Source: an uncultured Synergistales bacterium (GTDB lineage: Bacteria; Synergistota; Synergistia; Synergistales; Aminobacteriaceae). Taken from it: a stretch of 36,929 nucleotides of DNA. Positions 8,781 to 17,279 of this stretch are shown here, in pieces. A program made the translations under genes and the position numbers. The notes below the pieces were generated by a model. That model did not search any database. It saw nothing but the letters and a program-made list of their open reading frames with translations, and was not told the origin of the DNA. The number at the start of each line of letters is the position of its first letter. Positions within the stretch are counted from its first letter, which is position 1. The DNA is taken from assembly GCA_905233455.1 (NCBI GenBank), contig CAJOES010000004.1, positions 1 to 36,929 of the forward strand, given 5' to 3'.

Positions 8781-10110
8781 TGAAGATTTTTGCGACAGAT
8801 TCCGCAATGATTTTCGCCTCGCCTTCCTGAAGCGTGCGGACATGGAATATCACTCCGCCGTCTTTTGCCGTGCATATCACCGGTATATCCATTGAGCGCA
8901 ATTCAGCCTGAATGTTGCCGCGAACGAACACTCCCCAGCCCTTGAGCATTTCGCCGGGACATGAGCCGCCCCCCGATGCGTCATCAGTCTCAATCACATG
9001 AACTTCTGCCCGTATCAGCCGCGATATTTCCCGCGCAAGTTCCTCTGCATTATGCCTTAATGTATCCGTGTCAGTGCTGAGCATTCTTATTGTCGGGATT
9101 CTGCCGTATTCGCCGTTCAGGTAAAGCCTTAATGTAGCTTCAAGTGCCGCTATGGTCATCTTGCCGGGTCTTAATGCGCGGTTCATCGGGTGATGCTTCA
9201 GCCTGTCTATGAGGTCTCTGCGTCCTGCAATGATTCCCGACTGAGGCCCGCCGAAAATCTTATCGCCGGAAAAAGTTACGATGTCCGCACCGTCATGTAT
9301 GCACTGCCTGATTTCGGGTTCTCCGGGAAAATTCCCTGCAGCATACCCGCTCCCTGCATCGTCCATGAAGATTATGTTGTGTGAATGCGCAAGTTCTGCC
9401 AGCTCTTTGCGTTCAGGTTCATGCGTGAAGCCCGTAATCCTGAAGTTAGAGCGGTGTACTTTCATGATCATTGACGTATCAGGGGTAATTGCGGCCTCAT
9501 AGTCCTTCAGGTACGTGCGGTTTGTCGTCCCCACTTCGGACAGTTTTGCTCCCGACAGACTCATGATGTCCGGAAGCCTGAAAGCCCCGCCGATCTCTAC
9601 CAGTTCACCGCGTGATACGATTACTTCCCGGCCATGCGCAAAAGCATACAGGCACAGCATTACAGCTCCTGCATTGTTGTTGACGGCTAATGCGGACTCC
9701 GCACCGGTGAGCGAGCATATCAGTCCTTCGACGTGAATATTTCTGCCGGCTCTCGTCCCGTTCTCCGTGTCGTATTCTATTGCGGTGTAATATTTCGCCG
9801 AAGTTTCAGCAGCATTGATGGCTTCTTCCGGCAGCAATGACCGTCCCAGATTCGTATGTATCACTACGCCTGTTGCATTGATGACGCGTTTTAAGCCCGA
9901 ATGCGTGAATGACTTTATGCAGGTGCGTCTGAACTCCTCCCACGAAAAAATTTCGCTGTCATTATCCTTCAGCCTTGAGCGTAATATCTGCAGGTTTCTG
10001 CTGATTATATCCTTCACATAAGCCCGGCCAAGCCTCGCAATCCATGAGCATACCCAGTCCTGAGACAAAATCATATCCATAGCCGGAATGGTCTTCATGT
10101 TCTCTTTCAT
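8773..10110 (-). CDS. selA: L-seryl-tRNA(Sec) selenium transferase
   Basis: INATGVVIHTNLGRSLL, EVGTTNRTYLKDYE, FSGDKIFGGPQSGIIAGR; start could alternatively be ATG at 10098. Confidence 0.95.
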   Translation of the reverse strand: MKENMKTIPAMDMILSQDWVCSWIARLGRAYVKDIISRNLQILRSRLKDNDSEIFSWEEFRRTCIKSFTHSGLKRVINATGVVIHTNLGRSLLPEEAINAAETSAKYYTAIEYDTENGTRAGRNIHVEGLICSLTGAESALAVNNNAGAVMLCLYAFAHGREVIVSRGELVEIGGAFRLPDIMSLSGAKLSEVGTTNRTYLKDYEAAITPDTSMIMKVHRSNFRITGFTHEPERKELAELAHSHNIIFMDDAGSGYAAGNFPGEPEIRQCIHDGADIVTFSGDKIFGGPQSGIIAGRRDLIDRLKHHPMNRALRPGKMTIAALEATLRLYLNGEYGRIPTIRMLSTDTDTLRHNAEELAREISRLIRAEVHVIETDDASGGGSCPGEMLKGWGVFVRGNIQAELRSMDIPVICTAKDGGVIFHVRTLQEGEAKIIAESVAKIFSE

Positions 10111-10117
10111 GAAGAAT

Positions 10118-10125
10118 ATTATAAT
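10118..10125. promoter_or_regulatory. Candidate symmetric bidirectional -10 element (ATTATAAT) between selA and the DUF3343 gene
   Basis: Self-complementary ATTATAAT contains TATAAT on both strands; ATGs lie 7 nt (minus, 10110) and 6 nt (plus, 10132) downstream. Confidence 0.45.
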
Positions 10126-10131
10126 TGCGTC

Positions 10132-10350
10132 ATGAATTGTATTGCGACATTCAGGACAACAAGCGCGGCATTAATATTTGAGCGGACATGCAAAAGCTGC
10201 GGCATACCTGCAAAACTGATTCCAGTTCCCAGAAGATTATCATCAAGCTGCGGAATGGCCTGCAGGTTTCCGTGTGAAGAGAAAGGTAAAGTTGAAGCTG
10301 TAGTGTCAGGAAAAAATATTATTGTCGCCGGTTATTATGAGGAGGTTTAG
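10132..10350 (+). CDS. DUF3343 family small protein, putative Se/S carrier
   Basis: 72 aa, TFRTTSAALIFERTCKSCGIPAKLIPVPRRLSSSCGMACRF; sits next to yedE and selA. Confidence 0.8.
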   Translation: MNCIATFRTTSAALIFERTCKSCGIPAKLIPVPRRLSSSCGMACRFPCEEKGKVEAVVSGKNIIVAGYYEEV

Positions 10351-10354
10351 TTTT

Positions 10355-11428
10355 ATGGACAAAGTATTAACGTCCCGTAACGGCCCTTGGATTGCGGGAG
10401 GGATCTTAGGGCTTATAGCTGTAGCACTTGCTCATCTCGGCAATCCCGGCAATATGGGCTTCTGTGTTGCATGTTTCACCCGCGATATAGCCGGGGCATT
10501 AGGTTTTCATCGTGCCGGAATAGTGCAGTATCTTCGTCCGGAGATTCCCGGCTTCATTCTGGGTTCATTCATATCGTCCCTGGTATTCCGCGAATATTCA
10601 CCCAGGGGCGGTTCATCTCCTGCAGTGCGTTTTGTGCTGGGAATATGCGCTATGTTCGGTGCGCTGGTGTTCCTGGGCTGTCCGTGGCGTGCGTATCTTC
10701 GTGTTGCCGGAGGGGACTGGAACGCGTTATACGGTGTGGGAGGTCTGGCTGTCGGTGTGCTTATCGGGATAATGTTTCTCTGGAACGGCTTCAGCTTGGG
10801 GGCTTCAGGAGAGAACCCTAAAGCCGCAGGGCTGGTTATGCCGGTAATATCTCTCTCGCTTCTTGCGCTTCTGTTCATTGCACCGAAATTCAGCGAGAAC
10901 GGCCCGGTATTCTTCTCGCCGACAGGGCCGGGATCACAACATGCACCCGTAATCATTGCGCTTGCCGGAGGTCTGATAGTCGGCTGGCTTGCACAAAGAA
11001 GCCGTTTCTGCACTGTAGGAGCATTGAGAGACCTAATGATGATGGGAGACTCTCACCTGTTCAAGGGGATTGCGGCATTCACGCTAGTTGCATTCATCGC
11101 AAACTACTTTCTGGGGAACTTTAAGCCGGGGTTTGAGGGTCAGCCGGTAGCGCACACAAATGAACTCTGGAACTTTCTCGGAATGGTATTATCCGGGCTT
11201 GCCTTCACGCTTGCAGGAGGCTGTCCGGGCAGACAGCTCATCATGGCGGGCGAGGGGGATTCTGACGCGGGAATATTCGTCGTCGGTATGCTTGTCGGTG
11301 CAGGCATGGCGCATAACTTCTCTGCGGCCTCAAGCGGCGCAGGTATCGGGGCTTATGGCGTGCACGTTACGGTTATCGGGCTGGTGTTCTGCGTGTGCGT
11401 GGGCTTAATGTTCAGGGAAAGGGGGTAA
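10355..11428 (+). CDS. yedE: YedE/YeeE-family selenium metabolism membrane protein (putative Se transporter)
   Basis: Multi-TM, NMGFCVACFTRDIAGALG, GCPWRAYLR, SRFCTVGALRDLMM, GGCPGRQLIMAGEGDSDA; start 10355 with GAGGAGG RBS. Confidence 0.88.
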   Translation: MDKVLTSRNGPWIAGGILGLIAVALAHLGNPGNMGFCVACFTRDIAGALGFHRAGIVQYLRPEIPGFILGSFISSLVFREYSPRGGSSPAVRFVLGICAMFGALVFLGCPWRAYLRVAGGDWNALYGVGGLAVGVLIGIMFLWNGFSLGASGENPKAAGLVMPVISLSLLALLFIAPKFSENGPVFFSPTGPGSQHAPVIIALAGGLIVGWLAQRSRFCTVGALRDLMMMGDSHLFKGIAAFTLVAFIANYFLGNFKPGFEGQPVAHTNELWNFLGMVLSGLAFTLAGGCPGRQLIMAGEGDSDAGIFVVGMLVGAGMAHNFSAASSGAGIGAYGVHVTVIGLVFCVCVGLMFRERG

Positions 11429-11435
11429 ACGTTCC

Positions 11436-11654
11436 ATGAGCGACATTATCACGGTAAATGCTTCTGGGCTGTCATGTCCTCAGCCGGTAATGATGACGAA
11501 AAAAGCTCTTTCGGGGCTTTCGTCTGGGCGCGTTGAGATTCTCGTGGACACTGCAACTTCGCGCAGCAATGTATCGCGTTTCGGTGAAAATAAGGGATGG
11601 AAGGTCAGCACGGAAGAACTTGAGCGCGGCTATAAGGTAATTCTGGAGAAATAG
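11436..11654 (+). CDS. TusA/YedF-like small sulfur/selenium transfer protein (TusA domain only)
   Basis: VNASGLSCPQPVMMTKKAL contains the CPxP motif; 72 aa. Confidence 0.85.
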   Translation: MSDIITVNASGLSCPQPVMMTKKALSGLSSGRVEILVDTATSRSNVSRFGENKGWKVSTEELERGYKVILEK

Positions 11655-11665
11655 CACGCAGAAGG

Positions 11666-11762
11666 CGGAAGTGCATGGGAATCGAACCCATCAGAGGCAG
11701 CCGTTAATCTGTCTCTCACCGGGTTTGAAGCCCGGGTTCATCACCAGACAAACATCACTTCC
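11666..11762 (-). tRNA. selC: tRNA-Sec (anticodon UCA at 11726-11728)
   Basis: Reverse complement GGAAGTGATGTTTGTCTGGTGATGAACCCGGGCTTCAAACCCGGTGAGAGACAGATTAACGGCTGCCTCTGATGGGTTCGATTCCCATGCACTTCCG: long acceptor arm, CTTCAAA anticodon loop, long variable arm, GGTTCGATTCC T-arm, discriminator G; CCA not encoded. Confidence 0.93.
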
Positions 11763-11776
11763 ACTTACAGCAGGAA

Positions 11777-11804
11777 ATTATACTATGAGCATATATCTCA
11801 ACAA
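11777..11804 (-). promoter_or_regulatory. Candidate selC promoter TTGTTG-N16-TATAAT
   Basis: Minus strand -35 TTGTTG (11804-11799), 16 bp spacer, -10 TATAAT (11782-11777), 14 nt upstream of tRNA-Sec 5' end. Confidence 0.6.
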
Positions 11805-12954
11805 CGCGGCTACAACTTGGCCTAAGCCCACGGAAGTATCGCGGGCAATGTCGGAATTTCTTACATTCGGCGGTGCAAACGCTTCACGGGGGACATCATC
11901 ACAGCGCGACATGAACACAATGAACATGATTCTTGACTGCCGTATAAGACTCGCTGAACTTTTCAGCGGCTATGATGATTCTAACCCCATGCTCGTTACT
12001 TTCTGCCTGAACATAACCCACGCCATAAATATTATCCTTCAAGGCTTCTGCAAGCCCGGCATGAACATAATCACAACCTCAATGGAACATAACGCCGTAA
12101 TGCGTCCTTTGAGGTCTCTTGAGTCTGAAGGCGTGAACGTGAAGGTTTTGCGGTGCGATTCTTACGGCAGGCTGAATCCTCATGTGCTGCGTGAGGAATT
12201 ACCGCAATCACGTTATGACCTGATGATCATGTCTCATGCAAGCAACGTATGCGGAACGATCCAGCCGCTTGAAGACATTGCGGAGATATGCGGAAAGTTC
12301 AGCGTTCCTCTCGTTCTGGACACTGCACAGACGGCGGGAATTATTGGCATCAATGCGTCCGGGCTTGGCCTGTCTGCATTGTGTTTCACCGGGCACAAAG
12401 GCTTGATGGGTCCTCAGGGTATCGGCGGTATAGTCTGGAATCCCGAATTTGCGCAAAGAGTCAGGCCGCTCATCACCGGCGGCACGGGAAGTTTCTCGCA
12501 TCTGGAGTATCAGCCCGAAGACATGCCGGACAAGTTCGAGGCAGGCACGCAGAATCTGCCTGGAATTGCGGGACTGAATGAGGCTCTGCAGTGGATCAGC
12601 GATACGGGAATGAAGGAGATTGCATCACGCGGGCAGGAGACGGGAATATATCTGCTGGAACACTTGAAAGGCATGAAGAATATCACGCTTTACGGGCTTG
12701 ACGGCATGACCGGAAGACTCCCGGTGTTCTCACTGAATGCACACAGCACCGATAACGGCACTCTTGCGCTTGAACTTTCTGATACGGGGTTCGAGACGAG
12801 GCCAGGACTGCACTGCGCCCCGTCTGCCCACAAAACTTTATGCACATTTCCCGAAGGAACTCTCAGAGTTTCGCCGGGATACTTCAATACGCGTTCAGAG
12901 ATTGATGAATTTGTGCTGTCATTGCGCAGGATTACGGAAGGGGGCACGGCGTAA
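11785..12954 (+). CDS. Cysteine desulfurase / selenocysteine lyase-like class V aminotransferase
   Basis: IYLNNAATTWPKPTEVSRAM, SMEHNAVMRPL, LDTAQTAGI, FTGHKGLMGPQGIGG, RPGLHCAPSAHKTL; ORF-track start 11671 runs through the tRNA so 11785 is preferred. Confidence 0.88.
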   Translation: MSIYLNNAATTWPKPTEVSRAMSEFLTFGGANASRGTSSQRDMNTMNMILDCRIRLAELFSGYDDSNPMLVTFCLNITHAINIILQGFCKPGMNIITTSMEHNAVMRPLRSLESEGVNVKVLRCDSYGRLNPHVLREELPQSRYDLMIMSHASNVCGTIQPLEDIAEICGKFSVPLVLDTAQTAGIIGINASGLGLSALCFTGHKGLMGPQGIGGIVWNPEFAQRVRPLITGGTGSFSHLEYQPEDMPDKFEAGTQNLPGIAGLNEALQWISDTGMKEIASRGQETGIYLLEHLKGMKNITLYGLDGMTGRLPVFSLNAHSTDNGTLALELSDTGFETRPGLHCAPSAHKTLCTFPEGTLRVSPGYFNTRSEIDEFVLSLRRITEGGTA

Positions 12955-14289
12955 GAATTTTCCCCTGCCAGTCTCTATGACCTTTCCGCCGTCAACAACA
13001 AGACTTCCCCGCAAATATACCTGTTCGATCACGCCTTTGACCTTCAGGCCCTCAAACGGAGCGTAATCACACCTGCTGACCTGTCCGGCTGAAGTTATAG
13101 TTTTGGTTCTGCCGGGATTGAGTATCACTATATCAGCATCAGCACCTTCCGTTATGACTCCTTTGCGCGGGTAAAGGCCGTAAATTTTCGCAGGATTCTC
13201 GCAAAGAACTTCGCACATCTTTTCGGAAGTGATTCTGCCTTTTGTTACACCCTCAGAATATATCAGTTCCCCGCGTGTCTCAACTCCCGGCATTCCTCCC
13301 GGTATTCTCCGGAAATCATGAAGACCAAGCTCCTTTTGCTTTAACGTGAATGCACAGTGATCCGTTGCGATCGTCTGTATCTCGCCGTCAGCCACAGCAC
13401 GCCATAAAACCTCATTGTCGCGCTTCTCCCGTAACGGCGGTGAAATCACGTACCTTGCCCCCTCAAAGCCCGGCAGATCATACACTTCACGGGACATCAG
13501 AAGATACTGCGGACACGTCTCGGCAAATACCGTCTGGCCTCTCCTCCTTGCCGTACGAATCTCATTCAGCCCCTCTTCACACGTCAGATGCACGTCAATC
13601 ACCGGAGCTTCTGCCACTTCCGCAAAATGCAGCAGCCTTCCTATAGCTTCAGCCTCAGCCGCCGCAGGACGTGTCTTATAGTGGCACGACACATCACCGC
13701 CGTAACATGAATATTCCTGCTGTAATGCCGCGATAAGCCCGTCATTCTCGCAATGCACTCCGGTAATTCCGCCGACTTCCTTCAAGCGTCTCAATATCCC
13801 GTATATGTCCTTGTCGCATAGTTTGGTATCGTAGGTCATGTAGAGCTTGAATGTCGTAACCCCCTCGTCCATCATTGCCTGGCATTCACGGGAAATTTCT
13901 TCATTCCAGTCCGTGACAGACATGTGAACGCCGAAATCGCATGACACTCCGCCTTCTGCCTTTTTGAGCCAGTTGCGCAAACCCTCAGTCAGAGTCTCGC
14001 CCTTGTACTGCGTCCCAAAGTCTATTATTGTTGTTGTTCCTCCCGACACTGCCGCCATAGTTCCGGAGCTGAAATCATCGCAAGTTACCGTACCTGCAAC
14101 ATGAAGGTCAAAATGCGTGTGTGCGTCAATGAAGCCGGGAAATATCAGCCTGCCTTCAGCGTCAATAATCTCTGCGTCTGCACCGTCAGGAATATTGCCG
14201 ACAGCTTTTATCTTCTCTCCGTCTATCAGAATACTGCCGGTGAAACTTTTTGACGGCGTTATTATTGTTCCGTTCCTGATTAGCTTCAT
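12919..14289 (-). CDS. Dihydropyrimidinase/hydantoinase-family cyclic amidohydrolase
   Basis: IIDAEGRLIFPGFIDAHTHFDLHVAGT, TFKLYMTY, VHCENDG, IATDHCAFTLKQKELG, GMPGVETR. Confidence 0.88.
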   Translation of the reverse strand: MKLIRNGTIITPSKSFTGSILIDGEKIKAVGNIPDGADAEIIDAEGRLIFPGFIDAHTHFDLHVAGTVTCDDFSSGTMAAVSGGTTTIIDFGTQYKGETLTEGLRNWLKKAEGGVSCDFGVHMSVTDWNEEISRECQAMMDEGVTTFKLYMTYDTKLCDKDIYGILRRLKEVGGITGVHCENDGLIAALQQEYSCYGGDVSCHYKTRPAAAEAEAIGRLLHFAEVAEAPVIDVHLTCEEGLNEIRTARRRGQTVFAETCPQYLLMSREVYDLPGFEGARYVISPPLREKRDNEVLWRAVADGEIQTIATDHCAFTLKQKELGLHDFRRIPGGMPGVETRGELIYSEGVTKGRITSEKMCEVLCENPAKIYGLYPRKGVITEGADADIVILNPGRTKTITSAGQVSRCDYAPFEGLKVKGVIEQVYLRGSLVVDGGKVIETGRGKFLRRAPFRNPAQ

Positions 14290-17255
14290 GGTATAAGATA
14301 GCCATAGCTGCCGCGAACTGTATCTATGATTTCTGCAAGCCTTAAATCTATGGCGTTGTCCTCCTCTCCTGCGCGGTATTTTATCTCTTTGCCTGAAAGA
14401 CGCACGATAACTTCATCACCGGCAACAACAAATCCGTCATTGTTGGATTCCCTCATGTCATCAGCCGAAGCAAAGAGCGTGAATTTATCCTTGTACGGGC
14501 TTGAAGCATACGGACAGAACACGGTGCAGTTTCCGCATTCGTTGCACATGTAATCGACGTGAATTATCTGGTGCATTCTGCCGGGAACATCAATAGAGAC
14601 ATTCGCCCTGTTGGGACATACTTCAGCACAGCTCTCACACACCAAATCACATGTCAGGCATCTGCTGTCCGGTGCAAAATCCTTCGTGAACTCCTCAAGC
14701 AGTCCGCGTTTTGCGTAAATTTCATCCTCCGTAACTTCCGGTTTCAGCCTGTCCGGTGAGCCAGTGCCGAGAATCGCCGAACATGCTTTTTGCGCGTCAG
14801 ATATTGCCCGCACAACAACGGAAGCCCCGAATGCGCCATCACCTGCAGCGTAAACATTTCTGCGCGAGGTCTCGCAGGTGTCTGGATTCACTGCAGGCAA
14901 GCCGTTTGCATCAGTGTCAATGCCGTTAGCCGTGTATATTGATGCGTCAGCCTTCTCACCGATTGAGGCTATCACGGTATCACACGGAATCTCTGCGGCT
15001 TCTTCAGTCTCTTTCACCGAACGCCTGCCGGAAGCATCAGGTTCGGACAGGATCATTTTGCGGCAAATCAGCTTTCCGTCCTCATGGCTTACGGGCGCAA
15101 GAAGCTCACGGAATATCACGCCGTCATTGAGTGCGTCATCAAGTTCTTCTTCATCGGCTGGCATATAGCGGCGAGTCCTCCTGTAGACGAGATATACATT
15201 TTTCACGCCGTCAGTGCGTTTAGCGGCTCTTGCTGTGTCCATTGCGGTATTTCCCCCGCCTATAACTGCAACGTTCTCACCGATATTCATATGCCCGTCA
15301 TGACTCTTGAAGTCCGCAAGAAATTCCAGCGCATTAACGGCCTTTCCGTGCTCAAGTTTCATCGGAGTATCCTTGTGCGCACCCACAGCGATAATCACAA
15401 CATCAGCCTTCAGATCATCTATACTGCTGACCTTATGACCTAGAACGAATTTTGCACCGACAGATTCAGCCAGCTTTATGTCCTTCTGTATCTCGTCTTC
15501 CGGAATCCTGAATGACGGAATGATATTGCGTATGACTCCTCCTGCATTTTTGTTCTCGTCATACACCGTAACATCTGCACCTGCACGGCCAAGAAAGAAG
15601 GCTGATGCAATGCCTGCCGGGCCTGCTCCTATTATCGCGGCTTTGAGTCCGTTGGGCTTCCCGGGCTTCAGTTCTGCAATAATCTCATCATAACCCTTCC
15701 TTGCAGCTATGAGCTTGCTGCGCCGTATCTGGACGGAAGATTCATACTGGTTGCGAGTACATGCACTCTGGCAGGTGTGGGTACATATATTGCCGGTGAT
15801 GAACGGAAGCGGATTCCTGCGCAGAATGACTCTCAGTGCCTCAGCGTATTTACCTTCAGATACAAGCCTGCCGTACAGCGTAATATCCTGGTGTATCGGG
15901 CATCTGTCGGAACACGGAGCAGTGAAACAGTCGGTGAGGGGCACTTTGCGTTCTGATTTGCGCTTGGGCAGAGGCTTTACGGGCTTTACGTGGTGCGGGT
16001 CAGTCCTTGAGTCCTCGACGAGTGCGTCAAGTTCTGCAACATTGATTCCGTGCCATTCTTCCGGAGCGTCTTTGCTGAGTTCGTCCGCAATCTGTATGAA
16101 CCTCAAATAACCGCCGGGCTTCAGCAGTGTTGTAGCCATCGTAACCGGCCATATTCCTGCATGAATGACTTTTGCCGCATTGAAGTAATCGCATCCTCCG
16201 GAGAATGATATGCGCAGAGTTCCGCCGAAGTCCCGCGATAAGTTTCGTGCAACTGTCAGCGACAATGGATACAGCGGCTTTCCGGACATATACATTTCAG
16301 CTGAAGGCAGCTCATTTCTCGTTACGTCAACCGGGAATGTGTTTGTGATTTTTACGCCGAACTCAAGCCCGAGAGACGTGCACAGCTCCTTCAAGCGTTT
16401 CAGCATGGGCACAGCGTCGGAATATTGCAGGTCTCCCCTGAAGTGTATATCCGTGAACCTGACATAATCATATCCCATAGAGTCCAAAATCTTTCTGGCC
16501 TCATCATAGCCTAGAAGCGTAGGGTTGCACTTGATGAATGTATGCAGGTGTTTTTCCGTGATCAGGTATCTTGCAATCGCTTCAATCTCCTGCGGCGGGC
16601 ATCCGTGAAGTGTTGAGATTGTTGCGGAGTTCACTATTGCCGGTGATACCGCATCAATATCTGACAGCGTGAAGTGCTTGAACCTGCTGATATTTTCCTT
16701 CAGCCACTCTTTGCACTCAGCGAAAATTTTTGTGCCTTCAGCGTTAATCATTCCGTCTATGAATGTGTTGACCTTAGGAGACTTTATGCCTTCAAGGTCA
16801 TAACCTACGGAAATATTGAACTGGAAGCCGTCCGGAGAGCCTAAGCCGTATTCAGTTGCAATGACTTTCAGGGCGAACCATGCTTTTACGTACTCATCAA
16901 ATGCCTGCTGAACCGTAAGTTCCGTAGACCATTCGCAGTTGTAGCACTCATCTTCAGCCAGTATGCACGGTTTATGCACAGCCGCAGCAAGTTCCCGCCC
17001 GTCAATCTTCTGCACAGTCTTAAGCTCGAAGAATCTTGCGCCGCTGTAATATGACGCGATGATATTCTGTGCAAGCTGTGTATTAGGTCCTGCCGCCGAG
17101 CCGATCTGTGTCTCAAGTTTGCGTCCGAAAATCCTGAAAGATTCCGTTCCTGCCTTCCAGCATTTACGGAGTCCGAAGCATAATCCTTTTTCGTGTTCAT
17201 CGAGAATCCTTCGCATAAGTTTGGCAAAAGGTATCGGTGTCATTATGTCGCTCAT
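14286..17255 (-). CDS. ygfK: YgfK-type putative selenate reductase / Fe-S NAD(P)-binding oxidoreductase
   Basis: 989 aa; IPFAKLMRRILDEHEKG, AAIIGAGPAGIASAFFLGRAGADVTVYDEN, GGGNTAMDTARAAKR, C-terminal CNECGNCTVFCPY cluster; context with ssnA. Confidence 0.9.
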   Translation of the reverse strand: MSDIMTPIPFAKLMRRILDEHEKGLCFGLRKCWKAGTESFRIFGRKLETQIGSAAGPNTQLAQNIIASYYSGARFFELKTVQKIDGRELAAAVHKPCILAEDECYNCEWSTELTVQQAFDEYVKAWFALKVIATEYGLGSPDGFQFNISVGYDLEGIKSPKVNTFIDGMINAEGTKIFAECKEWLKENISRFKHFTLSDIDAVSPAIVNSATISTLHGCPPQEIEAIARYLITEKHLHTFIKCNPTLLGYDEARKILDSMGYDYVRFTDIHFRGDLQYSDAVPMLKRLKELCTSLGLEFGVKITNTFPVDVTRNELPSAEMYMSGKPLYPLSLTVARNLSRDFGGTLRISFSGGCDYFNAAKVIHAGIWPVTMATTLLKPGGYLRFIQIADELSKDAPEEWHGINVAELDALVEDSRTDPHHVKPVKPLPKRKSERKVPLTDCFTAPCSDRCPIHQDITLYGRLVSEGKYAEALRVILRRNPLPFITGNICTHTCQSACTRNQYESSVQIRRSKLIAARKGYDEIIAELKPGKPNGLKAAIIGAGPAGIASAFFLGRAGADVTVYDENKNAGGVIRNIIPSFRIPEDEIQKDIKLAESVGAKFVLGHKVSSIDDLKADVVIIAVGAHKDTPMKLEHGKAVNALEFLADFKSHDGHMNIGENVAVIGGGNTAMDTARAAKRTDGVKNVYLVYRRTRRYMPADEEELDDALNDGVIFRELLAPVSHEDGKLICRKMILSEPDASGRRSVKETEEAAEIPCDTVIASIGEKADASIYTANGIDTDANGLPAVNPDTCETSRRNVYAAGDGAFGASVVVRAISDAQKACSAILGTGSPDRLKPEVTEDEIYAKRGLLEEFTKDFAPDSRCLTCDLVCESCAEVCPNRANVSIDVPGRMHQIIHVDYMCNECGNCTVFCPYASSPYKDKFTLFASADDMRESNNDGFVVAGDEVIVRLSGKEIKYRAGEEDNAIDLRLAEIIDTVRGSYGYLIP

Positions 17256-17279
17256 TGTTTTTGCCCCCTTTGTATCCTT

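Noticed and set aside
11671-11784. N-terminal extension of the class V aminotransferase ORF
   Set aside because: It is the antisense of tRNA-Sec; the family N-terminus IYLNNAATTWPKP begins just after ATG 11785.
14286-17255. YgfK called as glutamate synthase small subunit
   Set aside because: The GltD-like NAD(P)-binding part is embedded in a 989 aa protein with the YgfK N-terminus and C-terminal Fe-S cluster, next to ssnA.
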